From PVC group bacterium (GTDB taxonomy: Bacteria; Verrucomicrobiota; Kiritimatiellia; UBA8416; PXDI01), in the NCBI GenBank assembly GCA_003565095.1, contig PXDI01000150.1:1-6574 (forward strand): a DNA stretch of 6,574 nt, given 5' to 3'. Made by a program: the position numbers and the translations under genes. The notes beneath the pieces were generated by a model, which was given only the letters and a program-made list of their open reading frames with translations, did no database searches and was not told where the DNA came from. Of this stretch, positions 5,314-6,574 are shown in pieces; position 1 is the stretch's first letter, and every line of letters begins with the position of its first letter.

Positions 5314-6574
5314 ATGAATTCTGAATTGACTGCAAACGTCGGCCAGCAACATCCGCGGATTATTCTCACCGCGGAAGGAATTGCGCAACTCAAGGCGGAT
5401 ATTGAAAACGATTCCGTACTGAACCGCTTGATTACTTACATTTTCCGCATGGCGGAAATTATTTGCGAAAAACCGCCACCGGAAAGGTTGTTGCTTGGAA
5501 CAAAATTCAAACGCCTGCTGAATACCCCGCGCGAGGTGCTGCAGCGCAGCAGCGCACTGGGACTGGCATGGCACCTGACCGGTGATGAACGTTTTTCTGC
5601 TGCGCTAATCCGCGATATCGATGCGGTCTGCGCTTTTGAAGACTGGCATCCGCCGCATTTTCTGGATACAGCCGAAATGTCCGCCGCCGTGGCCATCGCC
5701 TATGACTGGCTGTATAATGATCTTGATCCTGAAAGGCGTAAAGTCTGGCGTGAGGCCATTGTCCGCCTCGGCCTGCTGCCGGGGCTGGAAGACGATCAAT
5801 GGTGGGACCGCGGTCATAATAACTGGAATCAGGTATGTCACAGCGGGCTGGTCATGGGTGCCCTTGCAATTGCCGAAGATGAACCGGAAACGGCCGAAAG
5901 AATCATTGCACGTGCAAAGCGTAATTACCTCACCGGCATGGCGGCTTATGCGCCCGACGGCGTCTATCCCGAAGGGCCCAGCTACTGGATTTACGGCACC
6001 AGTTACACAATCCTGATGGCCGCCAGTCTGGCAACCGCACTCGGCACCACGTGGGATATTCTGGAGCAGCCGGGCTTTAAGGAGAGTTTCATTTACAGCA
6101 TGCACGCCGACGGACCAACCGGACGGCCGGTTAATTATGCCGATGCCGGTGACGGGCTTTCGGCACCGTCGGTCATGCATATGTGGATGGCCAGACACGA
6201 GCCCTCCCTCGCGGCATTCTCACACACCGCCATGCAGCGCATGCTGGAAGAGGACGATCCGGCAAAAACGGTTCGGCAGGCGAATGGTCCGATGCGGCTG
6301 CTGCCGCTGTTGGCCGTCTGGTACCGGCCGGCAGAAAAGACAACAAAGCCGCCGACCGCCTGGTATGGCGGGGCGGGCGGGCAAACTGAACTGGCCTGCC
6401 TGCGCGGGACATGGGATAATCCTGCGGCGAGTTTCATCAGCCTGAAAGGCGGCGAGCTGGAAAATGTCAACCACGGGCATCTGGATGCGGGTTCTTTTAT
6501 TATCGAAGCCGACGGCGTGCGCTGGGCAACGGATATTGGCGTAGATCCGGAAATCTACGACCGCCATGATACAT
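5314..6574 (+). CDS. Heparinase II/III-like polysaccharide lyase, 3'-truncated
   Basis: The first 420 residues are visible; the frame is open to the window end. The order of motifs matches heparinase II/III and alginate-lyase type proteins. HPRIILTAEGIAQL (13-26) is the usual opening. An alpha-helical toroid follows, with NNWNQVCHSG (169-178), then PDGVYPEGPSYWIYG (214-228) containing Glu220, Tyr224 and Tyr227. The start of the beta-sheet domain has VNHGHLDAGSF (385-395), where His387, His389 and Asp391 sit in the conserved HxHxD region. Such enzymes cleave uronic-acid polymers by beta-elimination, using His/Asn and Tyr residues; the polymer here is unknown. The start is ATG 5314, with AGGA at 5300-5303. 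The preceding gene's TGA is in the same frame 21 bases upstream with no other start between, so no signal peptide can be added: the protein looks cytoplasmic as read. The missing end probably holds the rest of the beta-sandwich domain. Confidence 0.88.
   Translation, partial: MNSELTANVGQQHPRIILTAEGIAQLKADIENDSVLNRLITYIFRMAEIICEKPPPERLLLGTKFKRLLNTPREVLQRSSALGLAWHLTGDERFSAALIRDIDAVCAFEDWHPPHFLDTAEMSAAVAIAYDWLYNDLDPERRKVWREAIVRLGLLPGLEDDQWWDRGHNNWNQVCHSGLVMGALAIAEDEPETAERIIARAKRNYLTGMAAYAPDGVYPEGPSYWIYGTSYTILMAASLATALGTTWDILEQPGFKESFIYSMHADGPTGRPVNYADAGDGLSAPSVMHMWMARHEPSLAAFSHTAMQRMLEEDDPAKTVRQANGPMRLLPLLAVWYRPAEKTTKPPTAWYGGAGGQTELACLRGTWDNPAASFISLKGGELENVNHGHLDAGSFIIEADGVRWATDIGVDPEIYDRHDT

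Noticed and set aside
5605..6198. 197-residue - strand ORF
   Set aside because: It is antisense to the lyase gene, whose conserved motifs cover this region.

Overview
The window looks like a chromosomal stretch of a moderately GC-rich bacterium that makes and breaks down complex polysaccharides. The mix of an exopolysaccharide-type glycosyltransferase, a DUF5060-like glycoside hydrolase and a heparinase II/III-like lyase, with weak Shine-Dalgarno sites, would fit the PVC group (Kiritimatiellota, Verrucomicrobiota, Lentisphaerota). That placement is inference from gene content only. All four genes lie on the + strand, and the first and last are cut by the window edges.

Layout. Positions 1-1025 hold the 3' part of a family 2 glycosyltransferase: catalytic Asp residues, a TED motif, QRxRW, then membrane segments. 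Positions 1026-1303 are non-coding and unusually structured. They contain a 24-bp near-perfect hairpin (1057-1106), an inverted second copy of its core (1229-1252) and, centred almost exactly between them, a two-part stem-loop (1135-1190). Positions 1304-2758 encode a polytopic membrane protein resembling GT-C glycosyltransferases. Positions 2759-2916 are a short intergenic region with a candidate promoter and a GGGTATGTG repeat. Positions 2917-5292 encode a secreted clan GH-A-like glycoside hydrolase. After only 21 bases comes a heparinase II/III-like polysaccharide lyase (5314 to the window end).

How the genes may work together. The first two genes look biosynthetic: a processive-type membrane GT2 and a lipid-linked-sugar type GT-C. 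The last two look degradative or editing: an exported hydrolase and a lyase-like protein with no visible signal peptide. The hydrolase and lyase are probably one operon. The two halves may form one exopolysaccharide locus with trimming enzymes, or may simply be neighbours; the sequence does not decide this. The least expected feature is the nested palindromic element between the two glycosyltransferases. It could be a MITE-like repeat or a structured leader RNA.
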